This document shows positions 35,514 through 46,155 of a stretch of DNA of 64,000 nucleotides, piece after piece. Position 1 is the stretch's first letter, and each line of letters begins with the position of its first letter. The stretch comes from Spisula solida (taxonomy: Eukaryota; Mollusca; Bivalvia; Venerida; Mactridae), in the NCBI GenBank assembly GCA_947247005.1, contig OX365948.1:15055455-15119454 (forward strand). The letters are read 5' to 3'. The notes below the pieces were generated by a model that had not been told where the DNA came from, did no database searches, and worked only from the letters and a program-made list of their open reading frames with translations. Both the position numbers and the translations under genes were made by a program.

Positions 35514-35627
35514 TATAGCCCATTATATTACATTGAGCGTTGAGTGCTGATTGTAAGTATTCGTTGTAATCTCGACCCCTGGTCATCAAGTTCTTAAACA
35601 ACCGTACGTTGCAGCCAGAGGGTTGCG

Positions 35628-35774
35628 GTTGAAGCTCTCTGACGAACTACCTGTACTATCCGGTGTCACTCAGGGTTCCTTTCTCAGACCCTGTCTGTTT
35701 CTGGCATATATAAACGACTTGTCAGAAACGGTCAAAAGTAAAAGAAGGTTATTTGCAGACGACACCATATAAAG
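35628..35774 (+). pseudogene. LINE reverse transcriptase fragment
   Basis: About 48 codons encode SGVTQGSFLRPCLFLAYIND followed by a LFADDT block, then a stop. GVTQGS and FADD are the RT palm motifs (usually GVPQGS and F/YADD). No RT is readable on either side; it is a scrap just outside the long-TIR element. Confidence 0.72.
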
Positions 35775-36578
35775 GACAGACGGAACGCTTGGACCGTTAA
35801 TTTGGCCAATCGTGCATTTTCATGCATATCCCTTAAACACAGTTTAAAAAACGACATAACATACAACAATACCAATCCGAATCGCTGAAAGAATGGCGGA
35901 TTCGAGAAGTGATTTTCATTTTTAGTTGTATCTTATTCAATGTTGTTCCAAACGGTATGAAAAAGTCATGTCAAAGAATATTTGTGTATGATCGTTGGAC
36001 AGGTTGACTATCCCCCACCTGCTGATATACAATAAATGTGCACTGGTTGTAAGCGGTTTGAAGCATCATGAAACATGACACAACTCAAATTTAAAAACAC
36101 CGTTTTTTTGTGTCATTTTATACGCTAGTGTCACATTGTTTCAGGCTCGTTTTGACGATATGGAGCAAACGTTGTAAAACTTGTCATTACTGCTACAATT
36201 TTATTTTTTGTTGCATATCTTCAGCGACAAAATGGTGAAAACATGCCCTTCTTCTTTTCCTAACTCAGGTATTTTCATACATTTGTATGAGCGAAGATGT
36301 TCATATTTTTCTACCAAAACTGTCTCTGGTTTGGTGAGGATGTCGCTAGCGTGATAACGAGGTTGAAACAATTTACACCAGCCTTGTTTATATACGTAGT
36401 TTCTGATTAAACTACACTTTGTACAATACTTTGTTTTTTAATCTGTCTGTTTCAAGCAGACAGTATCATGTACGTATACAAAAGGTATAGTGACTTTATC
36501 AGTTATTGTGGTCGTTTCTTTTTAGGCATCATTTTGGGCGTATGGAGTGGACACCCGGATAGAACCATCAAACTTCTA
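35775..36578. other. Stretch with no supported feature
   Basis: Unique-looking AT-rich sequence with short frames only; no motif recognised. Confidence 0.5.
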
Positions 36579-37040
36579 TATGCATTATGTACTGGTCATT
36601 ATTACATACAGTATGCATTATGTACTGGTCATTATTACATACAGTATGCATTATGTACTGGTCATTTTTAATACTGTATGCATTATGTACTGGTCATTAT
36701 TACATACTGTATGCATTATGTACTTGTCATTATTACATACAGTATGCATTATGTACTGGTCATTTTTACATACAGTATGCATTATGTACTGGTCATTATT
36801 ACATTCGGTATGCATTATGTACTGGTCATTATAACATACTGTATGCATTATGTACTGGTCATTATTACATACTGTATGCATTATGTACTGGTCATTATTA
36901 CATACTGTATGCATTATGTACTGGTCATTATTACATACTGTATGCATTATGTACTGGTCATTTTTAATACTGTATGCATTATGTACTGGTCATTATTACA
37001 TAGTGTATGCATTATGTACAGGTCATTGTTCCATACTTAT
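36579..37040. repeat. 33-bp minisatellite, about 14 copies
   Basis: Unit TATGCATTATGTACTGGTCA then TTATTACATACTG. The period is a multiple of three, so frames stay open on both strands (for example YALCTGHYYIQ); these are not genes. Confidence 0.95.
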
Positions 37041-38719
37041 ATTACTTCACGCTATCCACTGTTGCCGCTCTAAGAAGTGGATGGCCGGGGTTCGCTCGAC
37101 ACACCATGTATGTCAGGTTTTGGAGGCGGAGTTACCGGAAGCTTTTGGTAGGATTATTTAAAAACCTGTCAAACACCACATAAAGGCGCCCGCACAGCAA
37201 ACAGCTTAATAACAACCCATTTACGGTGGTTCCAATATTCAACTATGAATCGTCGTTTAAGAGTAATAAATAATTTAATACGGACGCCTTTATAATAATT
37301 TGTAATATGAATTGTTATAGCTCACACAACTTGACTTGCTGTGCGATTCCAAATCTATGTATGTTACTGTTTTTGTCTTTTGGAATTGTTTATCAAGTTC
37401 TTCATGTATTTACGCAATAACTGTATTGATTAGAATCTTGATTTGTTAGTGGTTGAACATGTACAGAGCCAACCGTCTCGTATTACAACATTATAGTATT
37501 TTGAGGCGTCAGGGGTATCAGTTAGGGACAGCAACCGTCAGGGGTATCATAGTAGTTCTTTCGTTTATTCTGCCTCATAACCTGGCTGCATCGAACTAAT
37601 TTTGCAAAATGCATACCTAGAATAAGCTAAACAACGAAGTTGGCCCCATAAAACAGCAACAAACCATGCGAACAGGCAGAAATTAAAAAAATGTAGACGG
37701 GTCGTCAGGGGTGCAGTAACCAAAACCGCACTAGAATCGAGTGTTCGCCTTAATCATAGGTATTTGGAGGGAAAATGGGCTTGGGTAAGTAAATCTTGAT
37801 TTTTCTTTGTTTTGTAAGACGCTTTAAATGTTATCAACCAGCCCACCGTACCCAGCCCTGTCGATACCTGCAGACCCAAGCCCATTTTCCCTCTAAATAC
37901 TTATGAAATAGAAACCAGTTTCTGACAACGCGCCGTAGTCGAGAGTGGCGCCCGTATTATTGCACTCTTGTTAAGATATTCCAATAGTGGAATCGTATCA
38001 TGTCATTTGGTTATATGATTTTATAACAACCTAAGGTGCTTCAAAAGATGTGATGTCTTCTTCTGTAACTAAACTATAACATGGACATATTAGTTGGTTT
38101 TATTGTGTTAAAGCAACCATTGTTGAAATGCTGTAACGTTTGTGTTCTTTTGAAACTGAATTACAAGTATACCATGAATGCATCATAGGCAAGGTCAAAC
38201 ATGTATATATTTATGCTGGAGAGAGGCATTGGTGCAAAGCATCATCATTGTTGTTATGTTCCTAATTAATGGATTAGTTTAAAATTTTCGACACAATAGC
38301 AGGGGCATGGCTATTGATTTATTAATTGTGACATGACATCGCAAGACTATTTAATAGTATTTATCTTATGACAAACATTTTCCTCATGTGTGCATTATAC
38401 TTGTATATGGTTTATGCACAATTTGCAGAGCTTGAATGTTGTACTGGGTCTATTTTAGATATACTTTGTATCATAAATATAGAATATACGAGACGTGATA
38501 AAAATGCTTCAAAATCTTTAAAACTGTGTCCCAAAAATCCCATAAATGTGATGGAATAAAAAATGCACCAATAACTCGCAGTGTTTAGTTTTAAGACTAG
38601 TTAGACTACTTAGATGTAAGATCTCAATATTGAAACTTTTCTTAAGTGTCCCAAAAATGGTCTTAGCATAGAGGTAGTTTTACTAGAGAGCTATTATCAC
38701 CTTAACCAAAGGTAGGCTA
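37041..38719. other. Non-coding stretch with one MITE
   Basis: Apart from the hairpin element 37755-37905 nothing is supported. Short frames, for example at 38368, lack recognisable domains. Confidence 0.5.
37755..37905. mobile_element. 151-bp MITE with 32-bp inverted ends
   Basis: The left arm CATAGGTATTTGGAGGGAAA plus ATGGGCTTGGGT is matched, inverted, at 37874-37905. The interior is non-coding. Confidence 0.8.
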
Positions 38720-38880
38720 TACATGTATGTATGTATGTATGTATGTATGTATGTATAGTTTATTTCCAAATCCAGAAGGTCGTAGACCTATGAGGGCAAC
38801 ATATTTACATACTAAGATCATAGTGGCAAATGTATACAGTTATCAATACAAAACATATATACATGCATAAATGTACCCTT

Positions 38881-38932
38881 ACACACACACACACTCACGC
38901 ACACACACTCACACGAACGCCCACACGCACAA
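38881..38932. repeat. Imperfect CA microsatellite
   Basis: ACACACACACACTCACGCAC and related CA-rich sequence, lying in the LINE 3' UTR. Confidence 0.85.
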
Positions 38933-39064
38933 ATACTTCTAACACACCATTTTTTACACTGCTAATGAAAATGATGATATATGACCACTGAATCATAAAT
39001 ATGGAACATAATACATGACAACAAAAACAATGCAAATGTTTTGTATAGATAAATAATAGCCTAG

Positions 39065-39820
39065 TTAATCATTATAGTATACAGTGTTGCGTTTATTGAA
39101 TGCTTTATATACAAACAAACCTAAATTCTTTAACAATGTTTTATTGTTTGTGTTTAACAATTCAATAAATTTAAACATGTTTGGTCGTACTCTATAATAA
39201 GCAGGTATATATCTGTTACGAAATTCGTTATATAACGGACACTGTAAAACAAAATGCATTTCATCTTCTAAAGAATTACATCTGATACATTTTCTCTCAT
39301 CAAATGGAACGATATTTGGGTTAGCCCATCTACCAGTTTCAACATATAGTCTATGGGAAGCTACTCTAAGTTTTGTCAGGACAATGCGATATTTAGACAA
39401 ATCAAGGATATCAAGATAGTGTTGAAAAGAGAAAGAAACGTTTAAGTATTTATATAAACTAGCTCTACTTGACTCTTGTAGCCTACCATTCCATTTTTGA
39501 ATAAACTGATCTTTTAGCCTTTGTTGGATTAATGAGAGAAATAATTTATCATTACCCACATTTTGAAATAACCATACATCATGAAAACCTAATGTACATA
39601 ACAAATCTCTTAACCTAGAGCACCAATTTACATGATTACGTTCCATGTCAGATTTCAACATTAAATATGCTTTCTTTATTAACTTTTCTTCGGATGTGTA
39701 TAATATTTTAATCCCGAATTTTATTATATCAAAATACCTCATGGTTTGATAAGATATTCGACCTAATTCCCCATAAATATAATCGTTCTGTGTACATTTT
39801 TTAACGCCCAATGTATACAC
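39065..39820 (-). pseudogene. LINE ORF2 C-terminal fragment with zinc knuckle
   Basis: 251 codons without the RT core. Near the C-terminus CIRCNSLEDEMHFVLQCP gives C-x2-C-x7-H-x4-C, preceded by RLYVETGRW, as in the inner LINE (KLPVETGNW). It corresponds to the last ~250 residues of such ORF2 proteins. It is intact in frame but cannot act alone. Confidence 0.8.
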
Positions 39821-39844
39821 CTGTCTGATAACACTGTTTCAAGT

Positions 39845-39931
39845 CTGAAACTACTGATATAAACTTTGAACGATCTTGGTTAATGTTATATTACATTGAC
39901 CAAGATCGTTCAATGTTTTCAGTAGTGTCAG
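39845..39931. repeat. 87-bp hairpin upstream of the reductase gene
   Basis: Arms CTGAAACTACTGATATAAAC plus TTTGAACGATCTTGGTTAATGT (split here) pair imperfectly with their inverse across TATATT. The core GAACGATCTTGG/CCAAGATCGTTC is perfect. It lies 7 bp upstream of the candidate TATA box. Confidence 0.8.
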
Positions 39932-39938
39932 TGCAAGA

Positions 39939-39946
39939 TATATAAA
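39939..39946 (+). promoter_or_regulatory. Candidate TATA box
   Basis: TATATAAA lies 57 bp before the reductase start codon. Position is plausible for a short 5' UTR, but the region is AT-rich and chance matches are common. Confidence 0.35.
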
Positions 39947-40002
39947 TTTACTATATTGCTTTTTTAAAGTGAAAATATAATTGACACGTTTACCACAATA
40001 AT

Positions 40003-40755
40003 ATGGCATTTAATTTAGCTGGGAGGAAGTACCTTGTTACGGGTGCTGGACGTGGTATAGGGCGAGCGTTGTGTATAGCTTTAAGTGAACATGGATGTAA
40101 GGTGTATGCACTGAGCATAGAACCACTGGAAAGTCTAGCTGCTGAATGCGCCAACATCCATCCAATACAAGCTGATGTTGGAAACTGGAATGAACTTCGA
40201 GCTAAACTGAAGGATGTTGAAGTATTGGATGGACTTATCAACAATGCTGCTGCCACCGATGTGTTACCTGGTCCAGCTCTGAATGCGAATAAAGATGATT
40301 TACAAAAGCAGATTAATGTCAATTTACTAGGAGCAATTAATGCCATTCAAGTTGTGGGACAGAAAATGATGGATTCGAAGAGACCTGGTTCTATTATCAA
40401 TGTGTCTAGTGTCATGTCTTTGCAAGCTTTACCTCAGAGTTTAGGTTATACCACGACAAAGGCAGGTCTTGATATGGTAACCAAACAGTTTGCATTGGAA
40501 CTCGGACCTCACAATATTCGTGTCAACTCAATCAACCCAACACTGGTTTTGACTGATGTTATAAAAGGGCATATTGCCAATGGGCTCCCAATAGACGAAT
40601 TGTTCCTTGGGAAGACACCAATGAAACGTTTACCCGAGGTAAATCAAGTTGTATCACCAATGTTGTATCTACTGAGTGATCATTCATCTATGGTTTCAGG
40701 AACTATAAACCGTGTGGATGGTGCAATGCTGTCTTCTTTTGTGACGAAACTATAA
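40003..40755 (+). CDS. DCXR: Short-chain dehydrogenase, L-xylulose/carbonyl reductase-like
   Basis: A complete 250-residue single-exon protein, close to the ~244 residues of vertebrate dicarbonyl/L-xylulose reductase. The NADP-binding Rossmann fold starts with VTGAGRGIG (residues 12-20). NNAA is at 80-83, the structural/catalytic Asn at ~107 (INVNLLGA), Ser at 135-136 (INVSSVMS), and Tyr149 and Lys153 (YTTTK), the same Y/K numbering as human DCXR. NPTLVLTD follows as in the family. Such tetrameric cytosolic enzymes reduce L-xylulose and alpha-dicarbonyls with NADPH. The start ATG follows CAATA; no upstream in-frame alternative is needed. Being intronless, it may be a retrocopy of a multi-exon parent. 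No AATAAA is obvious just downstream. Confidence 0.9.
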   Translation: MAFNLAGRKYLVTGAGRGIGRALCIALSEHGCKVYALSIEPLESLAAECANIHPIQADVGNWNELRAKLKDVEVLDGLINNAAATDVLPGPALNANKDDLQKQINVNLLGAINAIQVVGQKMMDSKRPGSIINVSSVMSLQALPQSLGYTTTKAGLDMVTKQFALELGPHNIRVNSINPTLVLTDVIKGHIANGLPIDELFLGKTPMKRLPEVNQVVSPMLYLLSDHSSMVSGTINRVDGAMLSSFVTKL

Positions 40756-40879
40756 TATAGACACTGCTTTTGGTTTAGTCAATTAATTGGTGCAATGTAT
40801 TCTTTTGAGGCGGAACTTTAATGTGGATTTATCATTTAGTAATTTAAAGGTAGAGTAGCCAATGTTGCAATGGTAACAA

Positions 40880-41140
40880 CTTTTCCCGATCTTTATGAAA
40901 CTTGGTCACAATGACTACTAGTATCTCAACACAATCCAGGTCAGGTTCGATATTAGGTTGTCATCTGGATAAACAAAACTAGACCAGTGGGCGAAATCTT
41001 CACTAAATCTAGCATTGTGTATGCTAAATATAGAGGCGGTATTTTACTCTGAAATGTCGTGAAAATTGGTCCGAATAGTTTGCCTATGCGACATCTAGGT
41101 CGACTTCGAATATGGGTCATCTAGAGTAAAATCTAGGTTA
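40880..41140 (+). repeat. Decayed relic of the 145-bp GGTCAC repeat
   Basis: TTTATGAAACTTGGTCACAA, CAGGTTCGATATTAGG and ATCTAGGTCGACTTCGAATA echo the array at 58.3-59.6 kb, in the same orientation, but are heavily mutated. Confidence 0.6.
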
Positions 41141-41639
41141 CCGTTTCAAATACTAGGAAACTAAATAATTAGTCCAGTCATTCTAGGTTTTAACCTAGAC
41201 AAAATTGCAAAATAATTTCTTAACACATATTTGTGTAGAGTATTGTTCCATATAGTCACAGAAAAAATCCTCATTGCTAGACCTCGTCGTTTTCTTGCAT
41301 TTGATGAAGAAAGTTTTTTTTAAAAAATGGGTGTTTAACTCCCAGTACAACGGCGATCCATACTCGTATTTATGACGACAGGAAATGTTACATAATAACA
41401 AAATTCTATTATAAAAACATTTTTTGGAGAAAAACATGCCCATATTCATTTCACATAAAGCAGAATATAGTAAAACAATTATTGTAAACAAATTAAAACA
41501 TTTAAAAGACATATTCGGACAAGGTCACGTAAGATTTTTTTTCCAACTATGGGACGCCGTGTGTCCAACAAATTGCACATTATACTTGGATCTATTATTT
41601 GGCGCTATTTTGATGTAGGCCTACATGAACAGGTACTCT

Positions 41640-42250
41640 CTTATATTTTCAAAGGCCTTTGACATATTGCTTTGATAATTTGCATACTTATTCACCATCA
41701 TGATCCAAATCATACACAAGCATTTTGTTGAAATTATGCCCCCTTTTCAACTTAAAGTTTAGGTACAATTTTTTAATAATAATAATAACGATTTTAAACC
41801 TCGAATATCTTCAAGGTGCATGGAGATATTTCTTTGATACTTTGCATACTTGCTCATCATTACTACTCCAATACATACACTGGGGTAGGTAACTCTATCA
41901 AGCATTTTGTTGAATTTATGCCACATATTATAGACATAAAATGCAAATGTTAAAGTTTAGGTACCAGTTTTAACCTCATGTATTTTCAAAGTGGAGTGAC
42001 TTCTTGCTTTGGTACTTTGTATACTTGTTCACCATCATGTACCCTAATCCATACACATAGTTAGGTAACTATATCAAGCATTTTGTTGAAATGATGCCCC
42101 CTTTTGAACTTAGAAATTCAAATGTTAAAGTTTTGTAGCCTGTAATAGTATTCAATGTGCATTGCCATACTACTTTGATACGTTGTATACGTGTTCATCA
42201 TCATGACGCCATGACTTAAACAAAAGTAGGTAACTCTGTCAAACTTTTTA
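41640..42250. repeat. Degenerate ~170-190-bp tandem repeat, about 3-4 units
   Basis: Units share (T/A)CTTTGATA(C/A)(T/G)TTGCATACTT, CACCATCATG, ATCAAGCATTTTGTTGAAAT and ATGCCCCCTTTT. Non-coding; it precedes a LINE scrap. Confidence 0.7.
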
Positions 42251-42319
42251 GTCAGAAACACAACATATGTAAGCATTATTTGGCACCCTGGCAAAAACTT
42301 TTAATCAGGGATATTTACA

Positions 42320-42544
42320 AGGTTGATGGTGGCCAGACTACATATGAATATCAGAGCAGTGTCACCCACTACTAGTATGCTAAACGATCTTGGCTGGGTG
42401 ACACTGCATCAACGAAGACTCCAATCATCCTTAATTTTTCTATATAAAATCCAACATAACCTACTCTTCGTTGATCATAACCATCTCATCCCAACCGTCA
42501 ATCTGAACTTCCTAATACCCCAGTCCGATACTTTTTGCTCTTGA
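42320..42544 (+). pseudogene. LINE ORF2 C-terminal scrap
   Basis: Encodes SPTTSMLNDLGWVTLHQRRL and then FLYKIQHNLL. This matches the segment SVSDMLNQLEWQELEKRREQ and MMYKIIHG of the LINE at 43.2 kb, so it is the post-RT region of a similar LINE in opposite orientation, lacking everything else. Confidence 0.65.
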
Positions 42545-42837
42545 TCCAAGGGAAGCAAATCCTACAAGCTTGTCCGTTAATAAACATTGATTGTTTCCCT
42601 TGTCAATTATTGGTTCCTGGCTGATAAGAATTGGGAAACAATCTGTCAAATATTCGACAGGATCATTTCGGATACTCGAATAGATCAAGACTGTATATTT
42701 AATACACGACACAACGATAGTGTAGTTGGTAAGTTTATTTACATATGTAAATGAAAACTTGGAAATATGAACTTTGAATAGAAGGAAAAGCTAGCACTTT
42801 TACAATTTCGTAATTGTGGAGAATAATTTCACACCCG

Positions 42838-43022
42838 ATTCTATGCCGCCTTTCGCTGTTTCGGGGCAGGACTCCCGGCTCGCTGCCGTTGGAAAGCCTC
42901 GCTGCTGACGGTGGGATGCGGTATATTAAAAAAAGAGGTGCCCCCGACCTGGGCTAGGCAAGCGGCGCATGCGTGCCGTAGGTCGTTAAACTCTCCGTGC
43001 CTGTCCGACTAGTCCCAACCGA
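42838..43022. other. GC-rich block of unknown origin
   Basis: A block much richer in G+C than its surroundings (CCCGGCTCGCTGCCGTTGG, AAGCGGCGCATGCGTGCCG). No frame or RNA fold recognised. It abuts the (TTC)n tail of the next LINE and may be an older insertion. Confidence 0.4.
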
Positions 43023-43051
43023 GACCAAACGTATCATTTCATTACATTACG

Positions 43052-45690
43052 TTCTTCTTCTTCTTCTTCTTCTTCCAATTTACGTGACCACAATCAATAC
43101 ACTGATTTTTCTGTCACAACGGTGGTGCGCAAATTAACGTTAAAATAGTTCAAATAACAGTGAAAACTTAAATAACACTTTATACAGGTGCACAGTAAAA
43201 ACAAGAGTCCATATTCAGTTGGCTAGCCGAGCCTTGAAGCATTCAAGACTCGGGGCACTTGCTGTGGTTGGTGGTAAGGTGTTCCAGTCCCTGATGGTTC
43301 TTGGGTAGAAGGACATCCTTCGAGCCTCAGTTCTGCATGTTGGAATTTGGTATGAGTATAGGTGAGATGTCCTGGATATTCGACTTGGTGGTAGTAGTCT
43401 TGACGAGTCTGAGATGTTAACATGTCCATGTATAATCTTGTACATCATGTTGAGTCTTGTTTGCTCTCGTCTTTTTTCTAGTTCTTGCCATTCTAGTTGA
43501 TTTAGCATGTCACTTACAGATGATGTTCCTCTATAGTTGTTCATGACGTAACGGGCAGCTCGATGTTGTACCATTTCTATTTTCTTCTTGTGGTTTTGCT
43601 GATGTGGGTCCCAAACTGTTGAGGCGTATTCTAGTGTTGGTCGTACTAATGACTTGTAGGCATTTTCTTTCAATTTTCTGTTGCTGATGTTGAGGTTTCT
43701 TTTTAGGCTTCCAATGGTCTTGTTGGCTTTCTGGCAGATGTTATGAATATGATTGTTCCAATTTAGGTCTGAGCTGATGGTGACACCGAGGTATTTAGCA
43801 GATGTTACTTTTTCCAAAACTTGGCCGTGTAGGATGTAGTTTGTTGATAAGGGTTTTCTCTACTTGGTGATGGTCAGAACATTGCACTTGTCGGGGTTGA
43901 ACTTCATGAGCCATTTATCCTCCCAGACTGCGAGTTTGTCAAGATCTTGTTGTAGGGTATGAGAGTCCGCATCTGAAGATATAGTACCGTACATGATCGT
44001 GTCATCAGCGAATAGCCTCATCTTTGATGTAATCCCTTCAGGCATGTCATTTATGTAGTACAGGAATAGTGATGGACCTAGTACCGAACCCTGAGGTACA
44101 CCAGAATCAACGTCGATAGACTCGGAGGAGACACCTTCAATAACTACAGACTGTTTCCGATCTTTCAAGAAGTTTTCTATCCATCTATTGGTTTTACCGC
44201 GGATTCCATAGTTTTTCAGTTTACCAATGAGTAGGGAGTGACTAACTTTATCAAAAGCTTTTGAAAAATCCATGATCAGACAATCTGTCTGTTTTCCTTC
44301 ATCTAGGTTAAGTGTCATGTCATCAATGAATTCTACCAGTTGGGTCTCACAAGATAGTTTTTTCCGAAATCCATGTTGGTTAGGATGAAGTATGTTGTGT
44401 TCGTCTGAGTGTCTAAGGATGTTGCTGGTGATGATATGCTCCATAATCTTGCAAGTGATACATGTAAGTGACACAGGTCTGTAGTTTTCTGCCTTGTACT
44501 TCTGACCTTTCTTGTAAATGGGGCACACATTTGCTTGCTTCCAGTCTGTAGGTAATTCACCAGATTCGTATGAGGAAGTAAATATTATTTTGAAGATTGG
44601 TGCGATGATTGATGCAAGTTCTTTTAGGATTCTTGGTGTTATCTGATCCGGTCCTGGTGCTTTGTGAGGGTTTAGTCCTTGGAGAATTTTGAGAATTCCA
44701 TTTTCACAGAATGTAATGTCTGGCATAGCAGGGTATTTCTTGTTTGGTTGTCCGCATCGAGATTCAAACTGTTCTTTGTTGAATTCCAATTTCTCCGAAA
44801 AAGCTGACTGAAATTGTTCATTTAGAATAGTTGCTTTAGTCATGGGATCAGAATGTAATTTCCCTTCTTTCTTCAGTGGAGATATATCATTATTGTCACT
44901 TCTTTTATGTTTTATGAAAGTCCAGAATTTCTTCATGCATCCGTATGTGTTCTTTGAGTCGTCTTCAGGTGGTGTTACAACAGATTCAATGTATGACCAG
45001 TAGGACCTTCTCAATTCTCTTTGGACCCGCTTCTTCACCTCTTTGTACTGTGTGGTATCTCTATTGTCGTTTGATTTCTTCTTTTTCTTGTACAGACGGT
45101 CTCGTTTCTTGATGAGTTTCTTTAGATCCCAAGATATCCATGGTGGGCTGTCTTTGTTCTTGGCTTGTTTGTGTGGAATGTTCAAATTAACACTTTTATT
45201 GAGATCATTCTTAAATAGTGTCCACATACTATTCACATCACTTTTATTTTCCGACATAAGTGTAAGTTCTTCCTTTGTTTTGGTAAGGTCCGATTTCATT
45301 TTGTCCCAGTTGGCTTTGTTGTATAGAGGAATATTCCTTGGTGTTTGCTTGTGTCGGGTAGGTACAGCACTAATTTCTGCAAAGACAATGTCATGATCAG
45401 ATATACCAGGAAGAGTTTCTATTCTGTTGAAACTATTTGGGTGATTTGTACATATAAGATCTAGAGTGTTCAATTGTCTAGTTGGTTCTTCAACAAGCTG
45501 AGTGAGACCATTATCATCCAAGATTTCAGCAAACAAATGGTGATTTTTGACATGTTGAGTGTTATCCTTCAAGCATTTAGACTTCCAGTCCCAGCCTGGC
45601 AGGTTGAAATCTCCCCCTAGTACCAGGAAACAGTTTTTCATACTAGCTACGTTACTGTAGTCGTTAGTACTGTGGAACGTACGTAGAGTC
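43052..45690 (-). mobile_element. 5'-truncated LINE with (GAA)n tail
   Basis: Minus-strand LINE. It is truncated inside the endonuclease at ~45690 and ends in (GAA)n at 43052-43076, a microsatellite tail of the kind seen in several LINE clades. The ORF spans 43215-45690 with one nonsense codon. Confidence 0.85.
43215..45641 (-). pseudogene. LINE endonuclease-reverse transcriptase, one internal stop
   Basis: The EN C-terminal half has LGGDFNLPGWDW and GISDHDIVFAE (SDHD). The RT has NYRPVSLTCITCKIMEHII, HGFRKKLSCETQLVEF, DCLIMDFSKAFDKVSHSLL, SGVPQGSVLGPSLFLYYIND and LFADDT. After ...VLTITK a TAG at 43860-43858 interrupts the frame. The same frame then continues (ILHGQVLEKVTSAKYLGVTI) to the typical tail SFYPRTIRDWNTLPP and APSLECFKARL. 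Domain order and tail fit the CR1/Jockey group, clade not resolved. A single nonsense change is the only break seen in ~800 codons. The plus-strand frame at 45043 is a shadow. Confidence 0.9.
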
Positions 45691-45839
45691 TATTTATGGG
45701 ACTACTGTCCGACGTGTGGATTAAATGTGGCGTCTCGGTGAGGGAAATGGTTAAAATCCTAGTAGTCTTAGGTCATGGCAAGGGCACCCCTGACCAACCG
45801 CCATCTCCCGAGCGCTGCAGCCCCTTTCCACAAATTTTT

Positions 45840-46140
45840 TGGTGGCACAGTGGTCGAGAAGTTACGTGCTTGACTACTGATCGAGAGGTCCCTGGTTCGA
45901 ATCCTACCGGAGCACTTGATCATTTATGAAACGCTTTATAGTGTTTCCCACCTAACTAGAGACGAAACTGGTTGGAAACCCAGAGGTGCTATACATTGAG
46001 CACATAAAAGAACCAAGGAGCCTATTCGACATGAGCTAGGGTAACGCACCCGGATTCCTTGTATCACACCTCTTTCTTCTCTTGATTTTAAGTCTACCTA
46101 GACAAATGTCTATGTCTCCGCAAGGGTTTGACATTAATGG
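45840..46140 (+). mobile_element. tRNA-derived SINE
   Basis: A box TGGCACAGTGGTCGAGAAGT and B box GGTTCGAATCC are spaced with a long variable region (tRNA-Ser/Leu-like). The body contains CACCTAACTAGAGACGAAAC and TGGTTGGAAACCCAGAGGTG and ends near AGATAGATAAATAA. The opposite-strand LINE truncation point lies ~150 bp upstream. Confidence 0.75.
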
Positions 46141-46155
46141 AAGATAGATAAATAA

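Larger units (their letters stand above)
38720..39835 (-). mobile_element. 5'-truncated LINE with (ACAT)n tail
   Basis: Contains the ORF2 C-terminus (39065-39820), a 3' UTR with a CA-rich tract and a GGAAATAAAC phrase, and a (TGTA)n run at 38729-38757 that would be the microsatellite-like 3' tail. Same clade as the inner LINE at 20.4-25.2 kb, judged from the knuckle and its context. Confidence 0.7.

Noticed and set aside
35347..35601. 84-codon minus-strand frame in the right arm
   Set aside because: No domain; the matching left arm does not keep the frame open as a gene would.
36468..37161. Overlapping open frames on both strands (up to 131 codons)
   Set aside because: They exist because the 33-bp minisatellite has a period divisible by three; residues simply repeat YALCTGHYYIQ or its other-frame equivalents.
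39990..40346. 118-codon minus-strand frame
   Set aside because: Antisense shadow of the reductase gene, which has all catalytic residues on the plus strand.
45043..45396. 117-codon plus-strand frame
   Set aside because: Antisense shadow of the LINE endonuclease-RT linker.
45850..45915. Functional tRNA-Ser/Leu gene
   Set aside because: tRNA-like promoter boxes are followed by a SINE body and there is no closing acceptor stem.
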